A stretch of DNA of 49,412 nucleotides from Cryobacterium sinapicolor (GCF_004403465.1 NZ_SOGQ01000025.1:1-49412), one strand, 5' to 3'; shown: positions 1 through 8,120, numbered from the stretch's first letter. Notes: generated from the sequence alone by a model not told the origin. A program made the numbers and translations.

Positions 1-39
1 CTCGGCCGCCTGCCTGAGGTCTTCCGCGAGGTTCATCAT
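1..39 (-). CDS. 5' end of a leftward gene, truncated by the window edge
   Basis: Reading leftward from two adjacent ATG codons (39-37 and 36-34), the frame stays open to the window edge and gives MMNLAEDLRQAAE. A GGA lies five bases before the second ATG. A Met-Asn-Leu-Ala-Glu start with a basic amphipathic helix resembles the beginning of many AMP-binding acyl-CoA ligases, but 13 residues cannot establish a family. The upstream DNA (40-110) is the only AT-richer patch nearby, as expected of a promoter region. The start is moderately supported and the function is unknown. Confidence 0.35.
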   Translation of the reverse strand, partial: MMNLAEDLRQAAE

Positions 40-142
40 GTTCCAAGGATACCTTAATGGGCACACGTAGTCGAGAGTTGTTCACATACTTGGGCTAGTT
101 TATTCGAAGTTATGTACGATCATCTCGAGGGCGGCCTACCGG

Positions 143-250
143 GTCTCGACGAGCTCGACCACCGGGTGCTCGGTCACTGGGTCTCGGCGGGCTCGACCAC
201 CGGGTGCTCGGTCACTGGGTCTCGACGAGCTCGACCACCGGTGCTCGACC
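143..250. repeat. 38-bp tandem repeat, about 2.8 copies
   Basis: Units start at 143, 181 and 219. The first two are 38 bp and differ at only two positions; the third is cut short and loses one G in its GGG run. Each unit begins GTCTCGACGAGCTCGACCAC, with a GAGCTC palindrome inside. The array lies between the leftward partial gene and the XRE gene, and short open frames across it are repeat translations. It could be a neutral minisatellite or part of a dispersed intergenic element. Confidence 0.85.
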
Positions 251-289
251 TGTGGGGTGGGACGCGCATTCGTCGTCTACGCTCGGGCT

Positions 290-571
290 ATGTCCAGACC
301 GGCGCGCCCTGCTCCCCGTGACCTCGTGGAGGGGTGGCCCGACGTTTCGTCGGCGGATTCCGTTGGGGAGGTGGCCCGTCGGTTCGCGGTGAACGTGCAA
401 GCCGCTATCGGCGAGCGGAGCGTGCGCGCCGCTGCGCGCGATGCCGGGCTCGACCACACGACGTTGCTCTCGGTGCTGCATGGGCGCTCCTGGCCCGATC
501 TCGCGACCGTGGCTCGTCTTGAGAACGGTTTGGGCATCGACCTATGGCCTGGGCGCCTCGGCCCGCAGTAA
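290..571 (+). CDS. small XRE-type helix-turn-helix protein
   Basis: This 93-residue protein has an N-terminal Pro/Arg-rich tail (about 1-15) and a central helix-turn-helix at about 35-80. There, SVRAAARDAGLDHTTLLSVL is followed by WPDLATVARLENGLGIDLWP, the usual spacing of a Cro/C1 (XRE) fold: a scaffold helix, recognition helix DHTTLLSVL, then a stabilising helix and a conserved Trp-Pro. No ligand-binding or enzymatic domain is attached, so it is most likely a DNA-binding regulator acting alone or as a dimer. The ATG at 290 is preferred to the GTG at 257, which would only add repeat-derived residues. No partner toxin is adjacent. Its target is unknown; the DnaA-box-like cluster just downstream is the nearest notable DNA. 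Confidence 0.6.
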   Translation: MSRPARPAPRDLVEGWPDVSSADSVGEVARRFAVNVQAAIGERSVRAAARDAGLDHTTLLSVLHGRSWPDLATVARLENGLGIDLWPGRLGPQ

Positions 572-628
572 GACCGCCGATCGAGACCTGCGCCCGGTGG
601 ACTGGACCGGAGGACGTCGAAGATACGT

Positions 629-717
629 CTATCCACAGCCTTGTGGACAACCCTGTGGACAGCAGTGCGAAAAGTGACTGTCGCCCGCATGATCACGGGG
701 CTTCGCGGTGTGGATAA
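629..717. promoter_or_regulatory. cluster of four DnaA-box-like 9-mers
   Basis: Four 9-mers match the DnaA box TT(A/G)TCCACA: 629-637 (CTATCCACA, one mismatch, plus strand), 642-650 (TTGTCCACA, exact, minus), 654-662 (CTGTCCACA, one mismatch, minus) and 709-717 (TTATCCACA, exact, minus). The first two face each other as an inverted repeat. There is no dnaA, dnaN or rpmH nearby and no AT-rich unwinding stretch, so this is not presented as the chromosome origin. A DnaA-titrating or DnaA-regulated locus is possible, as is a repressor site of the adjacent XRE protein. No gene is visible in 572-825. Confidence 0.5.
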
Positions 718-825
718 CTCCGAGCGAAACCTGTGAATGATCGCCGTCTGAGCCGGGTATTTCTACCGGGAATTACAGGATGCCCGGTTCCGAATACGTC
801 GAATACAGGTTCGGGATCCGTGCTT

Positions 826-3204
826 CTAGCGGATCTCGGTGAGGTACGTGGTGTAGCCGGCACTGCGCATGGCGGTGAGGATCGGCTCGGTGCCGCCGGG
901 TTCGGCGATGGCGATCATGGCGCCGCCGCCGCCGCCACCGGTCAACTTGGCTCCGAGCGCGCCGGCACGGCGGGCGATGGCCACGAGCGCCTCAATCTCC
1001 GGGCTGGACACCTGGAGCGCGTTCAGCAGCCCCTGATTGATGTTCATCAGTTCGCCAAGCTCGGCGATGTCGCCGCGGCGGAGCGCATCGACGCCGGCCA
1101 GTACCAGCCCGTCGATCTGGCTGAAGATTGCGTCGTAGCGCGCGGGGTTTCGCTTCCAGGCGCTGCGCACGAGGCCCACGGTCTGCTTCGTCAGCGACTC
1201 CACCCCGGACAGCCCGATCACGATCGGGATCGGATGTGGAGTGAAGACGTCGCGGATGGTGTGGCCGCCCGGGGCATCCGTTTTCTGGAACAGGACCGAC
1301 CGGCCGAAGGTGGCCACGGTGTTGTCGATGCCCGACGGGGTGCCGTGCACGATCTGTTCGCACTCGAAGGCGAGGCTCGACACCTCGGCGTCGCTGATCG
1401 TGAGCCGGAAGCTGTCGGCGACGGCGCGGATCACCGCAACCGCGAACGCGGCGGAGGCACCCAGGCCGCTGGCGCGTGGCAGGTGCGAGAAGACGTCGAC
1501 GCGGAGGCCCACGGCGGAAACGCCGAGCCGGGACGCGATCAGCGCCGCCACCCGGTGTGAGAGGTCCGCGCGGATCGGTTCGCGCACCGAGCCGTCGACG
1601 TCCCAGTCCGCGATGACCGGTTCGAGGAGTGACTCCTGGCGGGTGACCTGCGCGCGCACGGACAGCCCGATCGGGGCGGCGATCGCGTGGTAGCCGTAGA
1701 CGACGGAATGTTCGCCCATCAGGATGATCTTGCCGAAGCCGAGGCGGGCATCCGGGCCGGGGGCGCTGGGGGTCGTGGCTGCAGGGGGCGTGGCAGTGCT
1801 GGGCGTGCGGATGACCGCGGGCCGGGGCGTGAGCCCAAGAGCGGGAGAGGTGACGGATGCCGCGGCGCCGGACCCGGCATCCGTGACGGCCGGATCGATG
1901 GTCCGGTCGCCGTCGCTGGCCGCGTCGAGGGCCTGCATGATCTCGCGCGCCTTCCACACCTTGATCTCGCCGTCGGCGATCAGCTTCTCGACGACCTCCT
2001 CGAACCGGGCTGCGCCGGCGCCGGCGGCGGCCGCCACGGCCCGCGCGTGCAGGCGCATGTGGCCATGCTGAATGCCGTTGGTCGACAGGGCCTTGAGCGC
2101 GGCCAGGTTCTGGGCCAACCCGACGGCGGCCATCACCTCGGCCAGCTCGGGCGCCGAAGACACCCCGAGGATCGTGTGCGCGAGCCGAACGGCCGGGTTC
2201 GACTCGACCTGCCCGCCGACCGTGCCGACCTTCAGCGGGAGGGTCAGCTCGCCGACGAGGTCGCCGGCGTCGTTCACGTTCCAGGAGGTGAGCGGGCCGT
2301 AACCGTCGCCGCGCCCGGCGTAGGCGTGTGCGGCCGCCTCGATCGCCCGCCAGTCGTTGCCGGTGGCGAGGGCGACGGCGTCGATGCCGTTCATGATTCC
2401 CTTGTTGTGCGTGGTGGCCCGGTAGGGGTCCATCGCCGCGAATTCGTTGGCGAGCACGATGCCGTCGCGCACCCGAACGCCTGGGAAGTCGGCGGTCTCG
2501 AGCAGCGCGTTCGGGATCACGGCGCGGGCGCGCACCAGGGCCCGGTCGGTGAGGTTGGACAGGATACGCAGGAATACCCGGCCGCCACTGATCTCCTCGA
2601 CCAGCGGGGCCAGCCGCTCGCACATCGAATTGACGAGATTGGCGCCCATCGCGTCGCGGGTGTCGACCAGCAGATGCACGACGAGCAGCTCGCCGTTCTG
2701 CACCGTGCCACCGCGCAGGAAGACCTCGACGCCGCGGGCGCCGCCGCCGCGCGCCACCATATTCGGATGCCCGCTGTTGGCCAGAGCGACGAGCTCGTCG
2801 CCGCGCGCGAGCAGGTCGGCCCGGGCGCGCTCGGGGTCGATCAGGTCGAGAACCTGGATCTGGCCGATCAGCAGCGGCTCGTCGGCGACGCTCGTGAACC
2901 CGCCGGCCTGGCGCACCAGCAGGGCCGTGGAACTGACCGCGGCGACAATGGACGGCTCTTCGACCACCATCGGCACCAGATAGTCCCGGCCGTTGATCTG
3001 GAAGTTCAGGCCGAGTCCCATCGGCATCGAGAAGACGCCGATCACGTTCTCGATCAACCGGTCGGCGGCGGCCACGTCGAGGGCGGATGTTCCGTCTGCG
3101 AGGTGAGCGGCGGCATCGGTCGTCAGAACGCCGCGTTGCTGGAGGAGCGCGATGCGCTCACGGACCGACAACTGGTAGAAGCGGGGGATGCGGGACCGGC
3201 TCAT
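826..3204 (-). CDS. fused class II HMG-CoA reductase - mevalonate kinase
   Basis: This one 792-residue frame encodes two successive mevalonate-pathway enzymes. Residues 1-430 are class II HMG-CoA reductase: ENVIG at 52-56, EEPS at 82-85 (catalytic Glu83), DAMGANLVN from 184, HNKGI with Lys268, Asp284 in GND, and GHMRLH with His382. These line up with Glu83, Lys267, Asp283 and His381 of the Pseudomonas mevalonii enzyme. A Pro/Thr/Ala-rich linker (about 435-485) leads to a GHMP mevalonate kinase (487-792), with GKIILMGEHSVVYG at 491-504, PRASGLGASAAF at 576-587, SGIDN with Asp627, and TGGGGGGAMI at 755-764. The protein would turn HMG-CoA into mevalonate and then phosphorylate it in the cytoplasm. 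Its ATG overlaps the phosphomevalonate kinase stop as ATGA. All catalytic residues appear present in both halves; no frameshift or stop separates them. Confidence 0.95.
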   Translation of the reverse strand: MSRSRIPRFYQLSVRERIALLQQRGVLTTDAAAHLADGTSALDVAAADRLIENVIGVFSMPMGLGLNFQINGRDYLVPMVVEEPSIVAAVSSTALLVRQAGGFTSVADEPLLIGQIQVLDLIDPERARADLLARGDELVALANSGHPNMVARGGGARGVEVFLRGGTVQNGELLVVHLLVDTRDAMGANLVNSMCERLAPLVEEISGGRVFLRILSNLTDRALVRARAVIPNALLETADFPGVRVRDGIVLANEFAAMDPYRATTHNKGIMNGIDAVALATGNDWRAIEAAAHAYAGRGDGYGPLTSWNVNDAGDLVGELTLPLKVGTVGGQVESNPAVRLAHTILGVSSAPELAEVMAAVGLAQNLAALKALSTNGIQHGHMRLHARAVAAAAGAGAARFEEVVEKLIADGEIKVWKAREIMQALDAASDGDRTIDPAVTDAGSGAAASVTSPALGLTPRPAVIRTPSTATPPAATTPSAPGPDARLGFGKIILMGEHSVVYGYHAIAAPIGLSVRAQVTRQESLLEPVIADWDVDGSVREPIRADLSHRVAALIASRLGVSAVGLRVDVFSHLPRASGLGASAAFAVAVIRAVADSFRLTISDAEVSSLAFECEQIVHGTPSGIDNTVATFGRSVLFQKTDAPGGHTIRDVFTPHPIPIVIGLSGVESLTKQTVGLVRSAWKRNPARYDAIFSQIDGLVLAGVDALRRGDIAELGELMNINQGLLNALQVSSPEIEALVAIARRAGALGAKLTGGGGGGAMIAIAEPGGTEPILTAMRSAGYTTYLTEIR

Positions 3205-4310
3205 GACGCGGTACCTCCCTGTAAGCCGGCGGCGAAGAGGCCGAGCGGGACGATGGCGGCCCCGGCCCGGGCAAGTGCCCCGGCCAGTCGCTCGGTGGGT
3301 TCTCCAGCGTAGCTAAAGGCCAGACCGACGTCTCCGCCGCCGGCTCCGCTGGTCTTGAAGACGCCGCCCTCGCGCTCCGCGAGGGCATGCAGCTCGCGGT
3401 GCCGCAGGCTCACGATGCCGGCCCGGGCATGGTTGTCGAGCGCGGACAGGGCGTCGAAGTAGTCGGACGCCAGGCGCAGGAAGTCGGCCGGGTCGGCCAG
3501 CGCGGCCTCGGCGGCCTCGGCGAGGCGCGTCAGCCGGTCGAGGTCGGCCCGGTGCTGGGCGGGGTTCACGGCGGCGTAGTCGGCCACGCGGCCCACCAGG
3601 CGGGTGGTCAGCGCGCCCTCGCCGGTGACGACGGCGGAGATGCGGAGCTCCTCCGGCCAGCGAAGCGGCACCGCTGCGGTACCCGGGGCATAGCGGATCA
3701 GCCCGCCGTGCACGCTCGCGGCCACATCTCCGCCACTTCCGGCACCGTTCTGCGCGCTCCGGTGGGCGGCGTGGGCCAGGTGGAACAGGTCGTTCCGGTC
3801 GAGGGTCAGACCCAGCGCTTGGGCCAGGGCGTCGGTCAGTGCGGCGGCAGCGGCGGCGCTGGAGCCGAGGCCCAGCTTGTGGCCGCCCCGGGACAGTGCG
3901 CTGCTGTCGATGGTGATCGCGAGCGGGGGAGTCGAGGTCTCCGGCCGGACGCGCGGGTCGGTCTGCTGCAGCTCGTGCGCCTGCCGCGCCGCGGTCTGCA
4001 CGGCGACGCGCACCTCGTCGAAGACGCGGAGGTGGGCCTGCTGCCGGTCGCTGAGTCCGGCCGGGAGGGCGCCATCCGTGCCCAGCCCCAGAGCACGGAT
4101 GCCCAGATTGGGCGCGCTGACCTGCCAGGACCCGGTGGGGGACGGGTCGATCGTCACCTCCACCCGCCGGTCGACGGCGGTCAGCAGGGCCGGTGCGCCC
4201 TCGAGCACGGCGTATTCGCCCAGTAGGAAGAGCTTGCCGGGCGCGGACGTCCGAATCGTCGGCATCGGTGCCGTCGGCAGGGGCGTCGGCTGGGTCGTCG
4301 CCATGATCAT
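3201..4310 (-). CDS. mvaK2: phosphomevalonate kinase
   Basis: This 369-residue GHMP kinase should convert 5-phosphomevalonate and ATP to 5-diphosphomevalonate. It opens with SAPGKLFLLGEYAVLEG (about 22-38). The nucleotide-binding loop GLGSSAAAAAALTDAL follows at mid-protein. The glycine-rich stretch NGAGSGGDVAASVHGG is typical of phosphomevalonate kinases, and the C-terminal GHMP motif is KTSGAGGGDVGLAF. Its start overlaps the decarboxylase stop (ATGA at 4310-4307) and its stop overlaps the reductase-kinase start (ATGA at 3204-3201), so the three leftward genes are translationally coupled. A second in-frame ATG lies two codons in (4304) and could be the true start. Assignment to the phospho- rather than mevalonate kinase rests on the GGDVA motif and on the downstream fusion already supplying mevalonate kinase. 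Confidence 0.92.
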   Translation of the reverse strand: MIMATTQPTPLPTAPMPTIRTSAPGKLFLLGEYAVLEGAPALLTAVDRRVEVTIDPSPTGSWQVSAPNLGIRALGLGTDGALPAGLSDRQQAHLRVFDEVRVAVQTAARQAHELQQTDPRVRPETSTPPLAITIDSSALSRGGHKLGLGSSAAAAAALTDALAQALGLTLDRNDLFHLAHAAHRSAQNGAGSGGDVAASVHGGLIRYAPGTAAVPLRWPEELRISAVVTGEGALTTRLVGRVADYAAVNPAQHRADLDRLTRLAEAAEAALADPADFLRLASDYFDALSALDNHARAGIVSLRHRELHALAEREGGVFKTSGAGGGDVGLAFSYAGEPTERLAGALARAGAAIVPLGLFAAGLQGGTAS

Positions 4311-5317
4311 TCCAGCCGGAAGGCGGCCGGGCCGAGCGCGCTGATCCGCGCCTCGTGCACGCCCGGCACGAGCGCCATCGCGTGCTGCACCGCGGCGGCG
4401 TCGCCCGGCCGGCAGAGCACCTTGACCTGCGGGCCGGCGTCGATGGTGAAGTAGGCCGACACACCGGCGGCGCGCAGGCCCTGCACGGCATGCATCGCGG
4501 CGACGGTCGCGGCATTCCAGTAGATCAGCGCGGGACGCGTCGTGAGCATCAGGGCGTGCAGCTTCAAGCAGTTGTATTCGGAGAGCTCCCCGAGCCGGGT
4601 GAAATCACGGTCATGGATGGCGCCCCGCATCTCCGCGAGGTCGCCGTCGGCCGAGTCGAGCCAGGCCTGGTAGAACGGCGAGGACGCCTTGCTCTCGTTC
4701 ATGCCGATTGTGGAATTTATCGATTTCTCGCCGTGCTCGGTGATCGCCACGACCACGGCCAACGGCCAGTCCGCCCGGTCCAGCAGCTCCTCCGCATAGG
4801 CGTCGGAGCCGTCCGCGGCGGTGCCGGCGTGCATCTCGGCAAAGCCGCCGAAGATCGAGCGGGCGGCCGAACCGGAGCCGTGCCGGGCCAGGATCGACAG
4901 CTCCCGGGCGGGCAGGGCGAGGCCGGCGGCGCCGGACGCGGCCAGCGCCAGGGCGGCGAAACCGGAGGCCGACGAGGCGAGGCCGGCCCCGGTCGGGAAG
5001 TTGTTCGTCGACGACACGACGGCGTTCAGCCCGGCGGTGGGGAGACCCATGCTGGCGGCATACCCACGTACCAGGTCGAGAACGTGGGTGATGCGCGTTG
5101 CGTCGCTGCGGCATCCGGCCAGCCAGAATTCGTCGACTGCCAGGTCGGGCGCGAACGTGACGCGGGTGTCGGTGTAGAGCGCGTCGAGCGTGACCGAGAT
5201 GGAGCCGACCGCGGGCGTGTTCAGGGTGGCATCGCGCTTGCCCCAGTATTTGACGAGGGCGATGTTGCTGTGCGCGCGGGCCACGGCGGTGGCGCCACCA
5301 TCGATGGGTTGGTCCAC
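4307..5317 (-). CDS. mvaD: diphosphomevalonate decarboxylase
   Basis: First gene of the leftward mevalonate operon, 336 residues from the GTG at 5317. It catalyses ATP-dependent decarboxylation of mevalonate diphosphate to isopentenyl diphosphate. Family motifs are clear: AHSNIALVKYWGKRD near the N-terminus, the GHMP loop FPTGAGLASSASGFAALALA, GSGSAARSIFGGF, the substrate segment EKSINSTIGM, and YFTIDAGPQVKVL with the conserved Asp near the C-terminus. An ATG at 5425 would add 36 Arg/Ser-rich residues with no family counterpart and intrude on the divergent promoter. I prefer GTG 5317, which has CGGAG eight bases upstream and starts just before the conserved ATAVARAHSN segment. The stop overlaps the next start as ATGA. 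Confidence 0.93.
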   Translation of the reverse strand: MDQPIDGGATAVARAHSNIALVKYWGKRDATLNTPAVGSISVTLDALYTDTRVTFAPDLAVDEFWLAGCRSDATRITHVLDLVRGYAASMGLPTAGLNAVVSSTNNFPTGAGLASSASGFAALALAASGAAGLALPARELSILARHGSGSAARSIFGGFAEMHAGTAADGSDAYAEELLDRADWPLAVVVAITEHGEKSINSTIGMNESKASSPFYQAWLDSADGDLAEMRGAIHDRDFTRLGELSEYNCLKLHALMLTTRPALIYWNAATVAAMHAVQGLRAAGVSAYFTIDAGPQVKVLCRPGDAAAVQHAMALVPGVHEARISALGPAAFRLE

Positions 5318-5506
5318 AGTGGTGCTCCGATCGGGTTCCCTCGATTTTAGTCGCTTCCCGGGGTGCCGCGCCGCCCGGCTCGGGTTGGTGGCGCCTGACG
5401 ATCTGCTCCTGGTCACCACTTTCACCTACCGATCCGTGAATAATGGGATGGTGCGTTTGAGACCCGGTGTGGGTGAACAACCACGCCAAACCTGAAGAGG
5501 GAACCG
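5318..5506. promoter_or_regulatory. divergent mevalonate-cluster control region
   Basis: This 189-bp spacer separates the leftward mvaD-mvaK2-fusion operon from rightward HMG-CoA synthase, so promoters for both arms of the pathway must lie here or overlap the gene starts. The patch around 5440-5452 (GAATAATGGGATG) is the most AT-rich and could hold a -10 element for the rightward gene, but I see no well-spaced -35 partner and no convincing operator palindrome. Function is inferred from gene orientation. Confidence 0.45.
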
Positions 5507-6982
5507 TTGACACCTGGAATTAGTGGATTCTCCCTGTTCGTGCCTCCCTACCGGGTGCAGCTGGAAGCCTGGTGCGACTGGAACGACCAGCCGTGGGGGA
5601 AGGTCAAGAATGTCGTCGGGCGGAGCTTCCGCATGCGCGGCCCCGGCCAGAGCGTCTACACGCTCGCGGCGAACGCGGTGTGGCGTTTGATCCGCGACTA
5701 CGACATCGATCCTGGCCAGGTCGGCCTCCTGGCGCTCGGCACCGAGTCCAGCAGCGACAACTCGGCCGGCGCGGTCATCGTCAAGGGCATGGTCAACGAC
5801 GCACTCTCCGCCCACGGCATGCCGCTGCTCGCGCGAGACTGCGAGGTGCCCGAGTTCAAGCAGGCCTGCCTCGCCGGCGTCTACGGCATCAAGGCCGCCC
5901 TGCGCTATCTGGCGACGGATGGCGTGGGCCGCCAGGCCATCGTCGTCTCCGCCGACATCGCCGAGTACGCCCGCGGCGGCAGCGGTGAGCCCACCCAGGG
6001 TGCCGGTGCCGTCGCCGTGCTGCTGGAGAGCGAGGCCCGACTGCTGGAAGTGAACCTGGCCGGGTCCGGCAGCGACTCCGACTACCGGGTGGCGGACTTC
6101 CGCAAGCCGTTCGCGCGCTTCCGCGGCCAGCCGCCCCGCGACGACGGGCAGATGCAGGACCTGCCCGTATTCAACGGCCGGTATTCGACCAGCTGCTACA
6201 TCGACGCCACCCATCACGCGATGACGGCCATGCTGGGCAAGCGCCCCGGCAATTCCCTGGACTACTTCAACGAGGTCGACCGGGTGTTCATGCACCGCCC
6301 GTACCACCAGATGCCGGCGACCGGTTGGGTGATGGCCTATCTGTTCACCCTCGCGGCCGACGAGGAATCGGGCCGGGACCAGCTGCGCGCGCACTGCGCG
6401 GATGCCGGGATCGACCCCGACCTCCTGCTCGCCGAACTGTGCGCACCGTCGCCGTTCCACGGCAACGGTGCCGACATCGGCGAGATCACCGGTGACGTCT
6501 TCCCGCTGTCCCGCCGCCTGCGCCAGCACCTGCGCAGCACCGGGCTCTGGACCACCCTGGTCAGCGAGAAGCTCGGCCTCGGCTCGGACGCCATGCGCGA
6601 CCTGGGCAACCTCTACACGGCGGCCCTGCCGGCCTGGCTCGCATCCGGTCTCAACCACGCCCGGGCGGAGGGCCTCGAACTCGCCGGCCAGGAGTGGCTC
6701 GCGCTCGGCTACGGCAGTGGCGACGCCGCCGAGGCCCTCCCCATGCGGGTGGTCGCCGGCTGGCAGGCCGCCGCCGCGCTGATCAAATTCGAGGCCGCGC
6801 TACAGGACCCGGTCGACCTGACCGAGGCGCAGTACATCGCGCTGCACGAGGGACGCCCGGGCGACCTGGAGCCGGCCCCGGCCGAAGATCAGTTCATCGT
6901 CGACCACCTCGGCACCGCGAACGGCCCCGACTTCTACGACCAGGGTATCGAGTACTACCGTTACGTGCCTCGCCTCGTCTGA
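5507..6982 (+). CDS. mvaS: hydroxymethylglutaryl-CoA synthase
   Basis: This 491-residue thiolase-fold enzyme should condense acetyl-CoA with acetoacetyl-CoA to HMG-CoA, the committed entry to the mevalonate pathway. The catalytic triad is visible: Glu80 in ALGTES, nucleophile Cys121 in KQACLAGVYGIKAAL, and His263 in FMHRPYHQMP. GEPTQGAGAVAVLL (161-173) and LGYGSGDAA near the C-terminus complete the family pattern. It starts at a TTG (5507) with an AGAGGG ribosome-binding site seven bases before it; no ATG or GTG in frame could precede the conserved GISGFSLFVPPYR. At 491 residues it is about 100 longer than the compact synthases of low-GC cocci, mostly in the middle and C-terminal part. Divergent transcription from the rest of the pathway allows separate control of its amount. 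Confidence 0.94.
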   Translation: MTPGISGFSLFVPPYRVQLEAWCDWNDQPWGKVKNVVGRSFRMRGPGQSVYTLAANAVWRLIRDYDIDPGQVGLLALGTESSSDNSAGAVIVKGMVNDALSAHGMPLLARDCEVPEFKQACLAGVYGIKAALRYLATDGVGRQAIVVSADIAEYARGGSGEPTQGAGAVAVLLESEARLLEVNLAGSGSDSDYRVADFRKPFARFRGQPPRDDGQMQDLPVFNGRYSTSCYIDATHHAMTAMLGKRPGNSLDYFNEVDRVFMHRPYHQMPATGWVMAYLFTLAADEESGRDQLRAHCADAGIDPDLLLAELCAPSPFHGNGADIGEITGDVFPLSRRLRQHLRSTGLWTTLVSEKLGLGSDAMRDLGNLYTAALPAWLASGLNHARAEGLELAGQEWLALGYGSGDAAEALPMRVVAGWQAAAALIKFEAALQDPVDLTEAQYIALHEGRPGDLEPAPAEDQFIVDHLGTANGPDFYDQGIEYYRYVPRLV

Positions 6983-7065
6983 GCGTCGTCGTCTCCTGGT
7001 GCGCTCACCGCCTGGCGCTCGATCTGGTCGAGAAACTGACCGCCTGGCTGCTCCGAAGCGGCCTG

Positions 7066-7245
7066 GTGCCCCGAAAAAGGAGGGAATGCCTCCTCAACGG
7101 CATCGGCGGTGCCATCGACCGAGCCAGATGGGAACTCAACCGTCGTCAGGGCGCCAGGCAGCGGATGCACCGGGCGGCTGAGCACGCCAAGATGGCCGAG
7201 CGCAGGGCCGCATTCATGGAGCCGCTGGGGCCGAGCCGAAAATAG
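7066..7245 (+). other. spacer 6983-7283: possible coding remnant, no confident gene
   Basis: The 301-bp gap between HMG-CoA synthase and the lipase contains one frame with protein-like character, ending at TAG 7243-7245: basic, Arg/Ala/Glu-rich, including WELNRRQGARQRMHRAAEHA. The frame is open back into the synthase gene, but the only start inside the gap is a GTG at 7066 with no ribosome-binding site, giving 59 residues. A perfect AGGAGG lies before ATG 7086 in another frame, but that 31-residue product looks like random translation. I treat this as a possible decayed gene end rather than an active gene. Confidence 0.2.
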
Positions 7246-7283
7246 TCCTGTGCCCGCCGCGCGGTTGCGAGTACAGTCAGGCC

Positions 7284-8078
7284 ATGAAAACCCGAACCCG
7301 TGTCCTGTCCAGCGTCATCGCCGCCGTTCTCTCCGCCTCGGGCGTGCTCGCTGCCGGTGCCCTCCCGGCATCCGCCGCGCCCACGGCCCCCGTCAACAAA
7401 TACGTCGCCCTGGGCGACTCCTATGCAGCCGGACAGGGTGGCCTTGGCTACGTGGACAGCTGCCTGCAGAGCCCGAACGGCTACCCGGCTCTCCTGGACG
7501 CGGTGAAGGGCACCAACCTCCTACGGAACGTCAGCTGCAGCCTGGCCACAACCGGGGATGTCACCACCACGCAGCTGTCGTCCCTGAACCGGGGGACCAC
7601 CCTGGTGACGCTGACGGTGGGCGGCAACGACCTGAATGTGGCCGGCGTGGCCGCGGCGTGCGCCTCCGCGGATCCGGTTGCGTGCGGGAACGCCATCTCC
7701 ACCGCCGGGGCCCTGCTCTACTCCGGTGAGCTGGCAGCCCGCCTGGCCGACACATACGCGCAGGTCGCTGTGGCCGCCCCGAAGGCCCACGTGGTCGTCA
7801 CCGGCTACCCGCTGCTCTTCGCCCCCTCGGCCGACCCGCTGATCGCCCAACTCAATGGCGCCACGATCGCGCTGAACCAGACCATCCAGGGTGTCGTCGC
7901 CCAGGCCCAGGCAACCCGACCGAACTCCAGCATCGAATACGTCGATGTGTCCGCGGCCTTCGAGGGCCACGCCATCGGCGACATCGACTCGTGGGTCATT
8001 TTCGCCGGCCCGGATGCCTTCCACCCGACCCCCGTCGGCTACCAGGCCTATGCGGAGGCCATCCAGGCGGCTCTGTAG
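7284..8078 (+). CDS. secreted SGNH/GDSL-family lipase-esterase
   Basis: A 264-residue exported hydrolase. Residues 1-32 are a Sec signal peptide (basic MKTRTR, hydrophobic core, cleavage after PASA). The mature protein has the SGNH blocks in order: YVALGDSYAAGQG with nucleophile Ser46, a Gly in the second block, TVGGNDLN with the oxyanion Asn (block III), and DAFHPTPVGY near the C-terminus carrying the catalytic Asp and His. Paired cysteines (DSCLQ, NVSCS, AACAS, VACGN) suggest two extracellular disulfides, as in Streptomyces extracellular SGNH lipases. Substrate (acyl ester, lipid or acetylated polysaccharide) cannot be fixed from sequence. It appears monocistronic, with a hairpin just after the stop and no functional link to the neighbouring isoprenoid genes. 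Confidence 0.9.
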   Translation: MKTRTRVLSSVIAAVLSASGVLAAGALPASAAPTAPVNKYVALGDSYAAGQGGLGYVDSCLQSPNGYPALLDAVKGTNLLRNVSCSLATTGDVTTTQLSSLNRGTTLVTLTVGGNDLNVAGVAAACASADPVACGNAISTAGALLYSGELAARLADTYAQVAVAAPKAHVVVTGYPLLFAPSADPLIAQLNGATIALNQTIQGVVAQAQATRPNSSIEYVDVSAAFEGHAIGDIDSWVIFAGPDAFHPTPVGYQAYAEAIQAAL

Positions 8079-8093
8079 AGCGGCATCGCACCC

Positions 8094-8120
8094 GGTACCC
8101 GGAATCTGGCTTCCGGTACC
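8094..8120 (+). terminator. hairpin after the SGNH lipase gene
   Basis: Arms GGTACCCGGAA (8094-8104) and TTCCGGTACC (8111-8120) pair with a single bulged C around a six-base loop, 15 bp after the lipase stop. No U-run follows, as is usual in high-GC actinobacteria. A further CCGGTACCCG copy follows at 8120-8129, so the motif is also a small direct repeat. Confidence 0.5.

Noticed and set aside
629..717. Chromosome origin of replication
   Set aside because: DnaA-box-like words are present, but there is no dnaA, dnaN, gyrB or rpmH, and no AT-rich unwinding element.
733..1560. Long rightward open frame opposite the HMGR-kinase fusion
   Set aside because: It is antisense to a gene with unmistakable catalytic motifs; its residues are Gly/Arg/His-rich as expected from the complement of GC-ending codons.
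7086..7181. 31-residue frame behind a perfect AGGAGG
   Set aside because: The ribosome-binding site is good, but the peptide is Pro/Arg/His-rich with no structure, and the frame looks like a chance match.
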